Of a DNA stretch of 64,000 bases, positions 43,831 through 53,263 are shown in pieces. Position 1 is the first letter of the stretch. Each line of letters begins with the position of its first letter. The position numbers and the translations under genes are program-made. The notes beneath the pieces were generated by a model, which worked only from the letters and a program-made list of their open reading frames with translations, did no database searches and was not told the DNA's origin. Origin of the DNA: Paracoccus denitrificans (GTDB lineage: Bacteria; Pseudomonadota; Alphaproteobacteria; Rhodobacterales; Rhodobacteraceae); NCBI GenBank assembly GCA_005768755.1, contig VAFL01000005.1, forward strand, positions 124,001-188,000, given 5' to 3'.

Positions 43831-44766
43831 TCAGGGCAGCGTGGCGATCCGCTCGGTCAGCAACGCGAAGAAGGCGTCCCGGTCGACGTCGCGGATAAAC
43901 ATTGCGTTTGGTCTGCGCCCTGCCACCCCCCACCAGTCGGCGACAGTCATCCCACGTGTGAACTCTCCGACGGTTTCGATTTCGACATTGATGTGGCGAC
44001 CCTTGAATAATTCGGGTCGGATAAGCCATGCAACCGCACAGGGGTCATGCAGCGGTGCGCCTGCCGATCCGTATTTCTCGCGGTCGAATCGTTCGAAGAA
44101 ATCGGTCCAGCTGGCGACGGCTTCACCGGCGCGGTTGCCCAGATCGCGTAGCCCCGCGATCCAGTCGGCAGAGGTCAGCGCACGATGCGTCACGTCCAGC
44201 GGCATGACAACGATATCGACACCTGACGCAAAGACCTGCGCTGCGGCTTCGGGATCGACATAGATATTGAACTCTGCCGCGGGGGTGACGTTTCCGACCT
44301 CGAAATAAGCGCCGCCCATCAGGACGATCTGCTGCACGCGCTTGACGATGTCGGGGGCGCGCGCGAAGGCCATCGCGATATTCGTCAGTGGCCCAATGGG
44401 AACCAGCGTGACGCTGCCTTCCGGCTGGGACCGCAGTGTTTCGATGATGAAGCCGACCCCGTCTTCGCCTGCCAGTGGCTGTCGGGGTTCAGGAAGCTCG
44501 ATGCCGTCCAGCCCGGTTTTGCCGTGGACATATTCCGCCGTCACAAGCTCGCGCTGAAGTGGCCGGTCGGCACCGGCATGGATCGGCACGTCCTGCCCGC
44601 TGAGTTCCACGATCTGCCGCGCGTTGCGGGTGGTCAGCGCCAGTGGGACATTGCCCGCGACCGTCGTGATGCCCAGCAATTCGACTTCGGGAGAGGCGAT
44701 TGCCAGCAGGATCGCGACCGCGTCGTCCTGACCCGGATCGGTGTCGATAATGATTTTCCGTGCCAT
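43831..44766 (-). CDS. Inosine-uridine-type nucleoside hydrolase
   Basis: 311 residues from the ATG at 44766 with GGAGG upstream. It cleaves the N-glycosidic bond of a ribonucleoside to free base and ribose. IIIDTDPGQDDAVAILLAI is the calcium-binding N-terminus, IGPLTNIAMAFA and VLMGGAYFEVGNVTPAAEFN carry further ligands, and HDPCAVAWLI is the C-terminal calcium Asp. No signal peptide, so cytoplasmic. It is convergent with ompH, 8 bp apart, and divergent from the ABC-F gene. Confidence 0.92.
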   Translation of the reverse strand: MARKIIIDTDPGQDDAVAILLAIASPEVELLGITTVAGNVPLALTTRNARQIVELSGQDVPIHAGADRPLQRELVTAEYVHGKTGLDGIELPEPRQPLAGEDGVGFIIETLRSQPEGSVTLVPIGPLTNIAMAFARAPDIVKRVQQIVLMGGAYFEVGNVTPAAEFNIYVDPEAAAQVFASGVDIVVMPLDVTHRALTSADWIAGLRDLGNRAGEAVASWTDFFERFDREKYGSAGAPLHDPCAVAWLIRPELFKGRHINVEIETVGEFTRGMTVADWWGVAGRRPNAMFIRDVDRDAFFALLTERIATLP

Positions 44767-44873
44767 CAGCACCTCCGCTTGCATTTGCGAAGAACATCGC
44801 AAATGAGGTCCGTGCGCAAGGTGCTGCAAGGGTCAGGATTGACGCCGGACAGGCAGACCGCTAACGCGCTGGC

Positions 44874-46691
44874 ATGGCACGCGCACCGATCCTTCAACTG
44901 ACCGAAATTTCGCTGACCTTTGGCGGAAACCCCGTTTTCGACGGGTTGAACATGACCATACAGCCGGGTGACCGGGTGGCACTTGTTGGGCGCAATGGCT
45001 CGGGCAAGTCGACACTCATGAAGGTCATGGCGGGGCTGGTCGAGCCCGACCGGGGCGAGGTGGTGACACCGGCGGGCATCAGTGTCGGCTATATGGAGCA
45101 GGACCCCGATCTGTCGGGTTTCGAGACGCTGGGGGATTTTGCGGGTGCGGGTCTGCCAGCGGCCGAGGCCTACCGGGTCGAGATGGCGGCCGAAGGGCTG
45201 AAATTCGACGCCGCACGGCCCGTCGCCACGGCATCGGGCGGGGAACGCAGGCGCGCGGCGCTGGCACGGCTTCTGGCCGAGGCACCCGAGCTGATGCTGC
45301 TGGATGAACCGACCAACCATCTGGATATCGAGGCGATCGGCTGGCTGGAAGAACAGCTGTCCCAGACCCGCGCCGCCTTCGTGCTGATCAGCCACGACCG
45401 CGCCTTTCTGCGCAATCTGACCCGCGCGACGCTATGGATCGACCGGGGCGAGGTGCGCCGTCAGGACAAGGGATTCGACGGGTTCGAGGATTGGCGCGAG
45501 GCCGTCTGGGCCGCCGAGGATGACGCCCGCCACAAACTTGACCGAAAGATCAAAGCCGAGGCGCGTTGGGCCGTCGAAGGCATCAGTGCGCGCAGGAAGC
45601 GCAATATGGGCCGGGTCCGTGCCCTGCAGGATCTGCGCGCCGAACGGGCCAACCAGATCCGGCGACAGGGGACGGCGGCCATGGCGCTGGATGCCGGTCC
45701 GCAATCGGGAAAGCGCGTGATCGAGGCGGTCGGCATCAGCAAGTCCTACGGCGAGCGTGAAATCCTGAAGCCCTTCGATTTGCGCGTGCTGCGTGGCGAC
45801 AGGATCGCCTTTGTCGGCCCGAACGGTGTCGGCAAGACCACGCTGATCAAGATGCTGACCAAAGAGATTGCGCCCGATACCGGCAGCGTCACACATGGCA
45901 CCAATCTGGACATCGCGGTTTTCGACCAGGCCCGCAGCGCCATCAATCCCGACATCAGCCTGTGGGATGCGATGACCACCGATCCCGGTATGGCCGTGTC
46001 AGGACGCTCGGATCAGGTGATGGTGCGGGGCACGCCGCGCCATGTTGTTGGTTACCTGAAGGATTTTCTGTTCGACGATGCGCAGATGCGCGCCCCTGTC
46101 GGCAGCCTTTCGGGCGGCGAAAAGGCGCGTCTGTTGCTGGCCCGCATCATGGCACGGCCGTCGAACCTGCTTGTTCTGGACGAACCGACCAACGATCTGG
46201 ATGTGGAAACGCTGGATCTGTTGCAGGATATTCTGGGCGATTATGACGGCACCGTGCTGTTGGTCAGCCATGACCGCGATTTCATCGACCGGGTCGCGAC
46301 CTCGACCGTCGCGATGGAGGGCGATGGCCGCGCCACGATCTTCCCCGGCGGGTGGAGCGATTACCGCGCCCAACGCACGCCAGAGACCGCGCCTGCCGTC
46401 CGTGCAGGCGCGGCATCCGCCCGACCTTCCGCAGCCCCCGCTATTGAGCCATCGAAGACGCAGAAATCCGGGCTGAACTTTACGGAAAAGCATCGGCTGG
46501 AGGCCTTGCCCTCTCAGATCGAGCGGCTGGAGGCAGAGATCGCAAAGCTGTCGGAATTCCTGTCAGACTCTGACATTTATATCAACGCGCCCGCCAAGGC
46601 CCAAAAGGCCACCGAGGCATTGTCAGAAAGGCAGGCGGCGCTTGACGCGGCAGAAGAAGAGTGGCTGCATCTTGCCGAGAAGGCTGGCTGA
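44874..46691 (+). CDS. uup: ABC-F family ATPase, Uup-like
   Basis: 605 residues with two ATPase domains and no membrane part. Walker A motifs LVGRNGSGKST and VGPNGVGKTT, Walker B LMLLDEPTNHLD and LLVLDEPTNDLD; the signatures are ATASGGE and GSLSGGE, the first slightly altered. A linker (about 215-280) and a C-terminal coiled-coil region (about 545-605) mark Uup, which acts on ribosomes and DNA junctions. It is divergent from the nucleoside hydrolase gene across 107 bp. Confidence 0.9.
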   Translation: MARAPILQLTEISLTFGGNPVFDGLNMTIQPGDRVALVGRNGSGKSTLMKVMAGLVEPDRGEVVTPAGISVGYMEQDPDLSGFETLGDFAGAGLPAAEAYRVEMAAEGLKFDAARPVATASGGERRRAALARLLAEAPELMLLDEPTNHLDIEAIGWLEEQLSQTRAAFVLISHDRAFLRNLTRATLWIDRGEVRRQDKGFDGFEDWREAVWAAEDDARHKLDRKIKAEARWAVEGISARRKRNMGRVRALQDLRAERANQIRRQGTAAMALDAGPQSGKRVIEAVGISKSYGEREILKPFDLRVLRGDRIAFVGPNGVGKTTLIKMLTKEIAPDTGSVTHGTNLDIAVFDQARSAINPDISLWDAMTTDPGMAVSGRSDQVMVRGTPRHVVGYLKDFLFDDAQMRAPVGSLSGGEKARLLLARIMARPSNLLVLDEPTNDLDVETLDLLQDILGDYDGTVLLVSHDRDFIDRVATSTVAMEGDGRATIFPGGWSDYRAQRTPETAPAVRAGAASARPSAAPAIEPSKTQKSGLNFTEKHRLEALPSQIERLEAEIAKLSEFLSDSDIYINAPAKAQKATEALSERQAALDAAEEEWLHLAEKAG

Positions 46692-46723
46692 AAGCCGCCC
46701 AAGGCCGATGCGGAGCGATGGGA

Positions 46724-48394
46724 ATGCAGCGTAACAAACCAGAGGCGCAGGATTTCATTCCTGAACTTCTGGCGCTTATGCCGCTTTCGGTCAGTGATGT
46801 CCTTATCTGCGACGGCCCCGGTCTGTCGCGTGCCTATCGGGCGCGCAATCCCACGGCGCGCATCACCGGGATGGGCGCGGTTGACCCGGGCGCGGTCGAT
46901 CTGGTGGTCCGCGGTCCGGTCGAGACGATGCCCAAATCCCGGCTGGGCGGTTCGTTCGATCTGATCGTCATCAATGAAACGCTGTGCCGCGTGCGCGATC
47001 CGGCGCGGCTGCTTGCGCGGCTGGCCGACAGGCTGCGTCCGGGCGGCCATCTGGTAACGTCATATCTGAACGATTCGCACTGGTCGCGGTTGCACGCGCG
47101 GCTGGAAGGGCGCGCCGTGCCGCCAGATGCGCTTGGCCCCCATTCGGTGTCGGGATTGCTGTCGGGTGCAGGGCTTGTTCCGCGACGCCTGCGCGGCCGG
47201 CCAGGCAACGCGCCCGACGCCACGCCGGGTTGGCGTGATATGTTCCTGCGCATCGGCACTGAGGGCGGACTAGAGCCGCACGCACTGCAGACGCGGCTTT
47301 CCATGACGCATTACGTCGCCGTGGCGCAGCGGCCTGTTCCGGGGAAGGGCGTGGCAAAGCCCGTGCGGTTCCACCAGATCGAGCTTGCCTCGCTCATGGA
47401 TGTGCGGACGCGCATTCCCGCCGCCGCATTGGCTGCAGAGCCGGATCTGCAGGTCACACGGGTGGAAAAGCAGCTGCGAATACCCGATTTCGGCCCCAAG
47501 GGCGGTGTCATCCTTGTGCAACGGCCGCGCTTGTCGCAGCCGCAGATGTTCGTCGATTTTGTCGCCGCTTGCCAGCGGCGCGGCGCGGTGGTCGTCATCG
47601 AGTATGATGATGACCCTTCGCTTGTCGCGCGCGTCCTGCGACGCGATGACGTGCCGGAAATCCACGTCCGCAATCTGGCGCTTGCCCATGGCGTGCAGAC
47701 CTCTACCGAGGTTCTGGCCGGACAGTTTCGCCAGTCAAACCCCGAGGTCATGGTCTTCGGAAATGTGGCCTATGATCTGCCGCCACAGAGACCGCGCCGC
47801 GATGGTCCGCTGCGCATCCTGTTCGGGGCGCTGAACCGGGATGACACGGCAGCGTTGGCGGCGCTTATGGCACCGGCGATCGCGGCGCTGCCCGAGGCCC
47901 GGTTCGACGTTATCCACGATCATGCGTTCTTCGACGCCCTGCCGGCTGGAAACAAGCATTTCCACCGACTGATGCCCTATACGGCCTATCTCGATCTGCT
48001 GGGCGAATGCGACATCTGCCTGATGCCCCTACAGGGCTTGCCGGAAGAACTGGGCAAATCTGACGTGAAATGGGTCGAGGCGGCCAGCCGGGGGGCCGTG
48101 GCCATCGCCTCGCCCGCGGTTTATGGGCAGAGCATCCGGCACGGAGAAAACGGCTTCATCGCGCGCGATCCGGGTGATTGGTCGCGCCTTCTGATTGCGC
48201 TGGCGGCAGACCCCGACCAACGCGCCCGCGTCGCGGCAACCGCGCATGCCGAGGTGCGCGAGCATCGGATGATGGCCCAGCAGGTCGCCTTGCGCCGTGA
48301 TTGGTACCTGGATCTGCTGGCGCGGCGCGACGAACTTCATGCCGCTGCGATTCAGCGCAGCCTGCCGCTTGCCGCCGCACTGGCCCGCGATTGA
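46724..48394 (+). CDS. Fusion of SAM-methyltransferase-like and glycosyltransferase-like domains
   Basis: 556 residues from the ATG at 46724, with GGAG eight bases upstream; an ATG at 46718 is possible. Residues about 1-170 resemble a Rossmann methyltransferase (VLICDGPGLSRAYR, DLIVINETLCRVRDP, LADRLRPGGHLVTSYL), and about 230-540 resemble a GT1/GT4 glycosyltransferase, with ILFGALNRDDTAAL, DICLMPLQGLPEE and SDVKWVEAASRGAVAIAS as the nucleotide-sugar end. The methyltransferase motif I is weak, so methyl transfer is unproven. A role in glycan or protein glycosylation is inferred. It ends 17 bp from the convergent CorC gene. Confidence 0.7.
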   Translation: MQRNKPEAQDFIPELLALMPLSVSDVLICDGPGLSRAYRARNPTARITGMGAVDPGAVDLVVRGPVETMPKSRLGGSFDLIVINETLCRVRDPARLLARLADRLRPGGHLVTSYLNDSHWSRLHARLEGRAVPPDALGPHSVSGLLSGAGLVPRRLRGRPGNAPDATPGWRDMFLRIGTEGGLEPHALQTRLSMTHYVAVAQRPVPGKGVAKPVRFHQIELASLMDVRTRIPAAALAAEPDLQVTRVEKQLRIPDFGPKGGVILVQRPRLSQPQMFVDFVAACQRRGAVVVIEYDDDPSLVARVLRRDDVPEIHVRNLALAHGVQTSTEVLAGQFRQSNPEVMVFGNVAYDLPPQRPRRDGPLRILFGALNRDDTAALAALMAPAIAALPEARFDVIHDHAFFDALPAGNKHFHRLMPYTAYLDLLGECDICLMPLQGLPEELGKSDVKWVEAASRGAVAIASPAVYGQSIRHGENGFIARDPGDWSRLLIALAADPDQRARVAATAHAEVREHRMMAQQVALRRDWYLDLLARRDELHAAAIQRSLPLAAALARD

Positions 48395-48411
48395 CCCAAT
48401 GCCGGTCCGAC

Positions 48412-49794
48412 TTATTCCGCCTGCACGGCCAGCGGCCGGATACGCAGCTTGGTGATGCGGTTATCCTTTCGGGTGACCACCTCGAACCGATAGCCGTGGA
48501 ATGAAAACACCTGACCCTGCGCCGGGATCGACTGGGCCATATGGATGACCAGACCGGCGACGGTATTGGCCTCGTCATCGGGCAGGTGCCAGTCAAGTGC
48601 GCGGTTCAGGTCGCGGATCGTCATCGAGCCGTCGATCAGGTAATCACCGTTCGGGCCGGGCTTCAGGTCGTGATCCGCTTCCGTATCGTGTTCGTCGGCG
48701 ATTTCGCCCACGATTTCCTCGATGATGTCTTCCAGCGTGATCAGACCGCGCAAAGAGCCGTATTCATCCACGACAAGCGCGAAATGGGCGCGGCGCTTCA
48801 GGAACTCGCGCATCTGTTCGTCAAGCGCGGTGGTTTCGGGCACGAAATAGGGCTTCATCGCCACCGACATGACATCGAAATCGCGCACGGCGTCCGCCGG
48901 ATCGCCCTTGTTGTCATAGGCGGATTTGTGGATCGCGCGCAGCACGTCCTTGGCATGGATGACGCCCACGACGTTTTCGCGTTCCTCCCGGTAGACGGGC
49001 AGGCGGGTATGCGGACTGGACAGCACGGTATCAAGGATCGTCGCCGGCGGCAGGTCCGCGTCGATCATCTGCACTTCAGAGCGGTGCTTCATGATCTCGT
49101 CCACGGTGCGGTTGACCAGATCCAGCGCGCCCAGAAGCCGGTCACGATCCTCTTTCTCGACGGTGCCGGATTCGGCACCGATGGACAGTGCGCCGGCGAT
49201 CTCCTCGCGGACAGAGAAGAGGCCTGCACCGGGTTCGGGTTGCAGGCCGAACAGCCGCAGGATCGCGCGCACAACCGCCCGCACCACCAAAACGATCGGT
49301 GACAGCACGCGCATCACGACCGCCATTGGCCGAGCCACGAGCGAGGCCAGAGTCTCGGGGTTGGCGATGGCATAGGATTTCGGCATCACCTCGGCGAAGA
49401 TCAGGACCAGCACCGTCATCACCATTGTGGCGACGGCGACGCCGCTGGAGCCGAAAAGCGCAGTGAACATCGCCGTCGCAAGCGAGGCTGACAGAATGTT
49501 CATCACGTTATTGCCCAGAAGGATCGCCCCGATCAGGCGATCGCTGTCGCGTGTGACCGCAAGTGCAGCCTCGGCCCCGCTATCGCCCTTGTCGGCGCGG
49601 CTGCGCAGCTTGGCACGACTGGCGGCCGTCAGCGCGGTTTCTGAGGCGGAAAAGAATGCCGAACCGACCAGCAGGAACAGGATCGCGATGCCAAAGCCCC
49701 AGACGACGGGATTGGCGCCGCTGGGTGCGGTCTCGGCAGCGGTGGCGGTGCTGGTTGCGGCGGAAGCGGCGGTAAGCAGATAAGCGGTCAACAT
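48412..49794 (-). CDS. CorC/HlyC (CNNM-type) membrane protein with CBS pair
   Basis: 460 residues. A DUF21 transmembrane domain (about 30-190, with SAFFSASETALTAASR and FAEVMPKSYAI), a CBS pair (about 210-350; SSPHTRLPVYREE, HFALVVDEYGSLRGLITLED), and a CorC_HlyC domain at the end (from about 370). CNNM/CorC proteins are linked to magnesium and cobalt efflux or homeostasis. It is transcribed toward the glycosyltransferase fusion gene and starts 7 bp after the XerD gene end, so xerD and corC-like form one minus-strand unit. Confidence 0.88.
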   Translation of the reverse strand: MLTAYLLTAASAATSTATAAETAPSGANPVVWGFGIAILFLLVGSAFFSASETALTAASRAKLRSRADKGDSGAEAALAVTRDSDRLIGAILLGNNVMNILSASLATAMFTALFGSSGVAVATMVMTVLVLIFAEVMPKSYAIANPETLASLVARPMAVVMRVLSPIVLVVRAVVRAILRLFGLQPEPGAGLFSVREEIAGALSIGAESGTVEKEDRDRLLGALDLVNRTVDEIMKHRSEVQMIDADLPPATILDTVLSSPHTRLPVYREERENVVGVIHAKDVLRAIHKSAYDNKGDPADAVRDFDVMSVAMKPYFVPETTALDEQMREFLKRRAHFALVVDEYGSLRGLITLEDIIEEIVGEIADEHDTEADHDLKPGPNGDYLIDGSMTIRDLNRALDWHLPDDEANTVAGLVIHMAQSIPAQGQVFSFHGYRFEVVTRKDNRITKLRIRPLAVQAE

Positions 49795-49800
49795 GAATGC

Positions 49801-50739
49801 TCAAACGCGGGCAAGTGGATGATGGTTCAATACCAGATCGCGCATTCGCTGATCCAGCACGTGGGTATAGATCTCGGTCGTGGACAAGTCGACATGACCC
49901 AGCAGGGTCTGAATGGCACGAAGGTCCGCGCCGCCTTCCAGAAGATGCGTTGCAAAGGCGTGGCGAATGACATGCGGCGTCACGCGGGACGGATCGATCC
50001 CGGCCGCCAGCGACAGATCGCGGATCAGATCGTTCATTGACTTGCGTGCCATATGCCCGGATTTCGACGCGGCCGGGAACAGAAAACGTGCCCCATTGCC
50101 AGCAATCAGCTTTCCGAGGGCAGTGTCGCGCGATGCGCCGTCACGAATGCGCAGCCACGCGCCAAGCGCGTCGCGCGCGGGACCGGACAGCGGCACCATC
50201 CGCTCGCGCCCGCCCTTGCCCCGGATCAGAAGCAGCTGCGGATCGCCGCGCGTTGCGGCCACCGGAAGGGCGACCAATTCGCTGACGCGCATGCCCGTGG
50301 CATAAAGCAGTTCGATCAGGCAGCGATTGCGGGCGCGGTCGTTATCGGTCTTTCCGGTCTTGGGAACCGCGTCGAGAAGCGCCGTCACCTCTGCCTGGCT
50401 CAGCACTTTTGGCAGACGCTGCGTCTTGCCCGGTCCCTGAATGCGGATCGCGGGATCATCGGCGCGCCAGCCTTCTTCAAGTGCGAAGCGGGTCAGCTGC
50501 CGGATCGCCGACAGGCGCCGGGCGCGCGTGGCACGGGCCAGACCCTGGGCCTCGCAATGGGCAAGGTATTCGACGATCTGGTCCCGGTTGATGCTTTCCA
50601 GTGTCAGGCCGCGTGCGGTCATCCAGTCGGCCAGATCGACCAGATCCCGGCCATAGCCAAGGATGGTGTTGCGCGCGGCCCCGGCCTCGGCCGCTTGCGC
50701 GTCAAGGAAGGTTGCGATGCGCGTCTTAAGTCCTGTCAT
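49801..50739 (-). CDS. xerD: Site-specific tyrosine recombinase XerD
   Basis: 312 residues. With XerC it resolves chromosome dimers at dif under FtsK. The N-terminal core-binding domain (about 1-95) and the catalytic domain follow, with the R (LYATGMRVSELVAL), K (RGKGGRERMVPL), HxxR (TPHVIRHAFATHLL), H (LLGHVDLST) and Y (TEIYTHV) residues all present. The context (aroK/aroB) is the usual one for the chromosomal enzyme, so it is not a mobile-element integrase. The stop-start overlap with the upstream gene is ATGA. Confidence 0.93.
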   Translation of the reverse strand: MTGLKTRIATFLDAQAAEAGAARNTILGYGRDLVDLADWMTARGLTLESINRDQIVEYLAHCEAQGLARATRARRLSAIRQLTRFALEEGWRADDPAIRIQGPGKTQRLPKVLSQAEVTALLDAVPKTGKTDNDRARNRCLIELLYATGMRVSELVALPVAATRGDPQLLLIRGKGGRERMVPLSGPARDALGAWLRIRDGASRDTALGKLIAGNGARFLFPAASKSGHMARKSMNDLIRDLSLAAGIDPSRVTPHVIRHAFATHLLEGGADLRAIQTLLGHVDLSTTEIYTHVLDQRMRDLVLNHHPLARV

Positions 50740-52367
50740 TGCGCGGCGGCTTTCAGCAGCGGATCAAGCGCAATCTGGGTGGCGATACGGCGGGAATCGG
50801 CGATCAGACCCAGTTGCCGCAGCAAGCGGACGCCGCGCGTGGCGCGCGTGACATCGCCCTGGGTTCCGGCATCTGCATCGGCAAGTGCGCCGTAAAGTGC
50901 GGGCGCGAGCGCGATGCCATCGGCAGGGTCGGGCTCTGCCGGAAGGTCGGTGGCGAAGATCGGCGCCAATGCGCCAAGCGCAGGCGTCAGCGGCTCTAGT
51001 TGTCCGCCCGTCGCAAGGGCCAGAAGCGCGGCATCAAGTTTGTCGTCAGGGGCACGGAGCACTTCGGTTTCACCAGCCCAAAGCCGCAACCAACGCGCCA
51101 GATGGGCTGCGTCCCCGGTCAGCGCATCGGGCTGCAGCCGGGGGGCCACGATTTCGGCGAAGCTGTCGCGCAGTCCGGCCTGTTCCATCCGCTGGAACGC
51201 CGAGACAAGCGCCGGACCGATGCGCGCCGCATCTTCGGTCGCGAGTGCGCCGTCCAATGCCTGGATGGCGGCCGCGCGTTCCCACACCCCGCCCGAGGCC
51301 GCAGGGCGCTGCGATGAATAAAGCTGGTAAAGGATGCCGGCGGGCAGGGCGCGGGCGCGGGCCAGCCGCTCGGCCGCTTCCAGTTGCGCCTTCCAGCCGG
51401 AACTGTCTTCCAGATCCGCCCAGGCATAACCGATCGGCAGATCACCAGTCGGAAGCGGCTGGCCAATCGCCTCGTGCAGGCGGAAGGCCAGCGGCGATAT
51501 CGGATCGGGCAGGGGCAGGGTATCTGCCGTTTCCGCGCTGGCATCATCCAGGTAATGGGCCAGCAATTCGGTCATCGGCGCATCGACCATTCCAAGCCGC
51601 CTTGCGCCGACAAACAACACGGCAGCCGCGTCCCAGTCGCCGGTCTGGGCAAGGCAGAAAACCCGCGCGGCCGGATCAGCAGTGATGCCCGTCGATCTGC
51701 CCATGGCCAGACAAGTCTGCTCCTCTCCTCCCAGCAGCAGCGACAGATCGAAAAGGCGCCGGAATGTCTCGGGCCCGTCCTGCCCTGCGCCTTGCAGAAG
51801 ATCACGCGCCGAAGGCAGCGCGCCTTCGTCGATCAGCCGGTCTACACGTGCCGCAAAGAACTCTCCGACCCGCGAATCGTCGGGAACCGAAGGGGGGGCA
51901 AGCTGCGCTTCCAGGACCCTGCGCGCCACCTGCGCCGAGGCCGGCAGAACCGGATTGGCGCGAATCATGCGGATCGCGGTATCAAGATCGGTGCCGGACC
52001 AGAATTCATCTGGCAGACCGGCCAGCCGTGCCGAGATGATGCCGGCCCCGTCCGGATCGGCCGCGTTCAGCCGTCTTACCCCGATTGGCACGGCCGACGC
52101 ACTGTCAGCGACCGGGCCATGCAGATCGGGCTTGGGCACCGGGCCGTTCGGCCGCAGCCGCGCCGCGTCGGGCGGCACCGGATCGCCGGGCCGCCAGGCG
52201 CTGGCGGTATTGGCCGGGGGGCGACCCGTGCTGAGCCAGTCATTGGCTGAAAGCGGCCCCTGCTGGGCTGTGGCGGGCAATGCCAACAGTCCGGCCAGAA
52301 GAACCGCCCACAGATGCGGGGTGATGTTGCGCGGGGATGCGCAGGTGTCAGTCCAGCCCATTCGCAT
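50736..52367 (-). CDS. Exported hypothetical protein upstream of xerD
   Basis: 543 residues from the ATG at 52367 (52361 also possible, with MGWTD). A signal peptide ends at LPATAQQ near residue 35. The mature part is alpha-helical and Ala/Leu-rich over its whole length with no clear motif, compatible with a solenoid of helical repeats. The set xerD / this protein / small protein / aroK is a recurring arrangement in Rhodobacterales, from memory. The gene overlaps the upstream small gene by 20 nt and its stop overlaps the xerD start. Function unknown. Confidence 0.7.
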   Translation of the reverse strand: MRMGWTDTCASPRNITPHLWAVLLAGLLALPATAQQGPLSANDWLSTGRPPANTASAWRPGDPVPPDAARLRPNGPVPKPDLHGPVADSASAVPIGVRRLNAADPDGAGIISARLAGLPDEFWSGTDLDTAIRMIRANPVLPASAQVARRVLEAQLAPPSVPDDSRVGEFFAARVDRLIDEGALPSARDLLQGAGQDGPETFRRLFDLSLLLGGEEQTCLAMGRSTGITADPAARVFCLAQTGDWDAAAVLFVGARRLGMVDAPMTELLAHYLDDASAETADTLPLPDPISPLAFRLHEAIGQPLPTGDLPIGYAWADLEDSSGWKAQLEAAERLARARALPAGILYQLYSSQRPAASGGVWERAAAIQALDGALATEDAARIGPALVSAFQRMEQAGLRDSFAEIVAPRLQPDALTGDAAHLARWLRLWAGETEVLRAPDDKLDAALLALATGGQLEPLTPALGALAPIFATDLPAEPDPADGIALAPALYGALADADAGTQGDVTRATRGVRLLRQLGLIADSRRIATQIALDPLLKAAAQ

Positions 52368-52611
52368 CCGTGTCTTCACCACTTTCAGGATCAGCATCGT
52401 CCGCGCCAGCTGCGCTGTCATCCGCTGTCGGGGCGTCACCGCCTGTTGTTGTTGCTGCCGCAGGTGCCGCGCTGCCCTGATCACCGGTATCCAGGGCGAC
52501 CGGCTGACGCATCTCATGCTGGCGCGGGGCCATATCGCCCAGATAGGCATAGCCGGTCAGTGCAAGGAACGCCAATATCACGATGACGACCAAAAATTTC
52601 AGCAACCGCAT
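52348..52611 (-). CDS. Small single-span membrane protein, acidic tail
   Basis: 87 residues. A membrane segment (about 4-24, LLKFLVVIVILAFLALTGYA) is followed by an Ala/Thr/Asp-rich, strongly acidic tail, probably periplasmic. The ATG at 52611 is chosen because homologous short proteins begin there, though the ribosome site is poor. It is the first gene of the minus-strand set with the exported protein and xerD, and divergent from aroK (115 bp). Confidence 0.6.
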   Translation of the reverse strand: MRLLKFLVVIVILAFLALTGYAYLGDMAPRQHEMRQPVALDTGDQGSAAPAAATTTGGDAPTADDSAAGADDADPESGEDTDANGLD

Positions 52612-52726
52612 CTCAAGCCCTTTCGCCCACTGCCTCATCCGGATTTTCGACCGGTTTTCCCGCTTTATAACTGGCATTTCAGGAAAGATCACGCCATTCA
52701 CAGCATGAATCGCACGGGACGCAGGG

Positions 52727-53263
52727 ATGCAAGGACAGATCGCACTGGTCGGCATGATGGGGGTGGGAAAGACCGCTGTGGGGCAGGAAATCGCCCGGCA
52801 GCTTGGGGTCTCGTTCACCGATACCGATGCCGAGATCGAGCGCGCGGCCGCCATGTCCATCCCGGAAATATTCGCCCGCGATGGCGAAGCATTTTTTCGC
52901 GATCGCGAATCGCTGGTGTTGTCACGCCTGCTGGCAGGTCCGCCGGGCGTGATCTCGACCGGGGGTGGTGCCTGGATTCAGCCGCAGAACCGAACGCTGA
53001 TCCGCGCCGCGGGTCTGGCGCTTTGGCTTGATGCCGATCTCGACACGCTTTGGCATCGCGTGCGACAGCGCCCGACCCGGCCCCTGCTTCTGACCGAGGA
53101 CCCGCGCGGCACGCTGGCCGCGCTGATCGAACGGCGCAGCCCGATCTATGCCCGCGCGGATCTGTGTGTCAAAAGCGATGCGATGTCCGATGTGGATGCT
53201 ACAGCCCGGCGCGCGATCAGCGCCATCCGCCGCATGCGGCCCGATTTTCTGGAGGTGAAATGA
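52727..53263 (+). CDS. aroK: Shikimate kinase
   Basis: 178 residues. It phosphorylates shikimate with ATP in the aromatic amino acid pathway. Walker A MMGVGKTAVG, shikimate-binding DTDAEIE and ISTGGGAW, and the RPLL segment with the LID Arg are visible. It overlaps the aroB start by ATGA. Confidence 0.95.
   Translation: MQGQIALVGMMGVGKTAVGQEIARQLGVSFTDTDAEIERAAAMSIPEIFARDGEAFFRDRESLVLSRLLAGPPGVISTGGGAWIQPQNRTLIRAAGLALWLDADLDTLWHRVRQRPTRPLLLTEDPRGTLAALIERRSPIYARADLCVKSDAMSDVDATARRAISAIRRMRPDFLEVK

Noticed and set aside
49801..50739. Integrase of a mobile element
   Set aside because: Sequence features and the aroK/aroB context fit chromosomal XerD; no attachment repeats, tRNA or cargo next to it.
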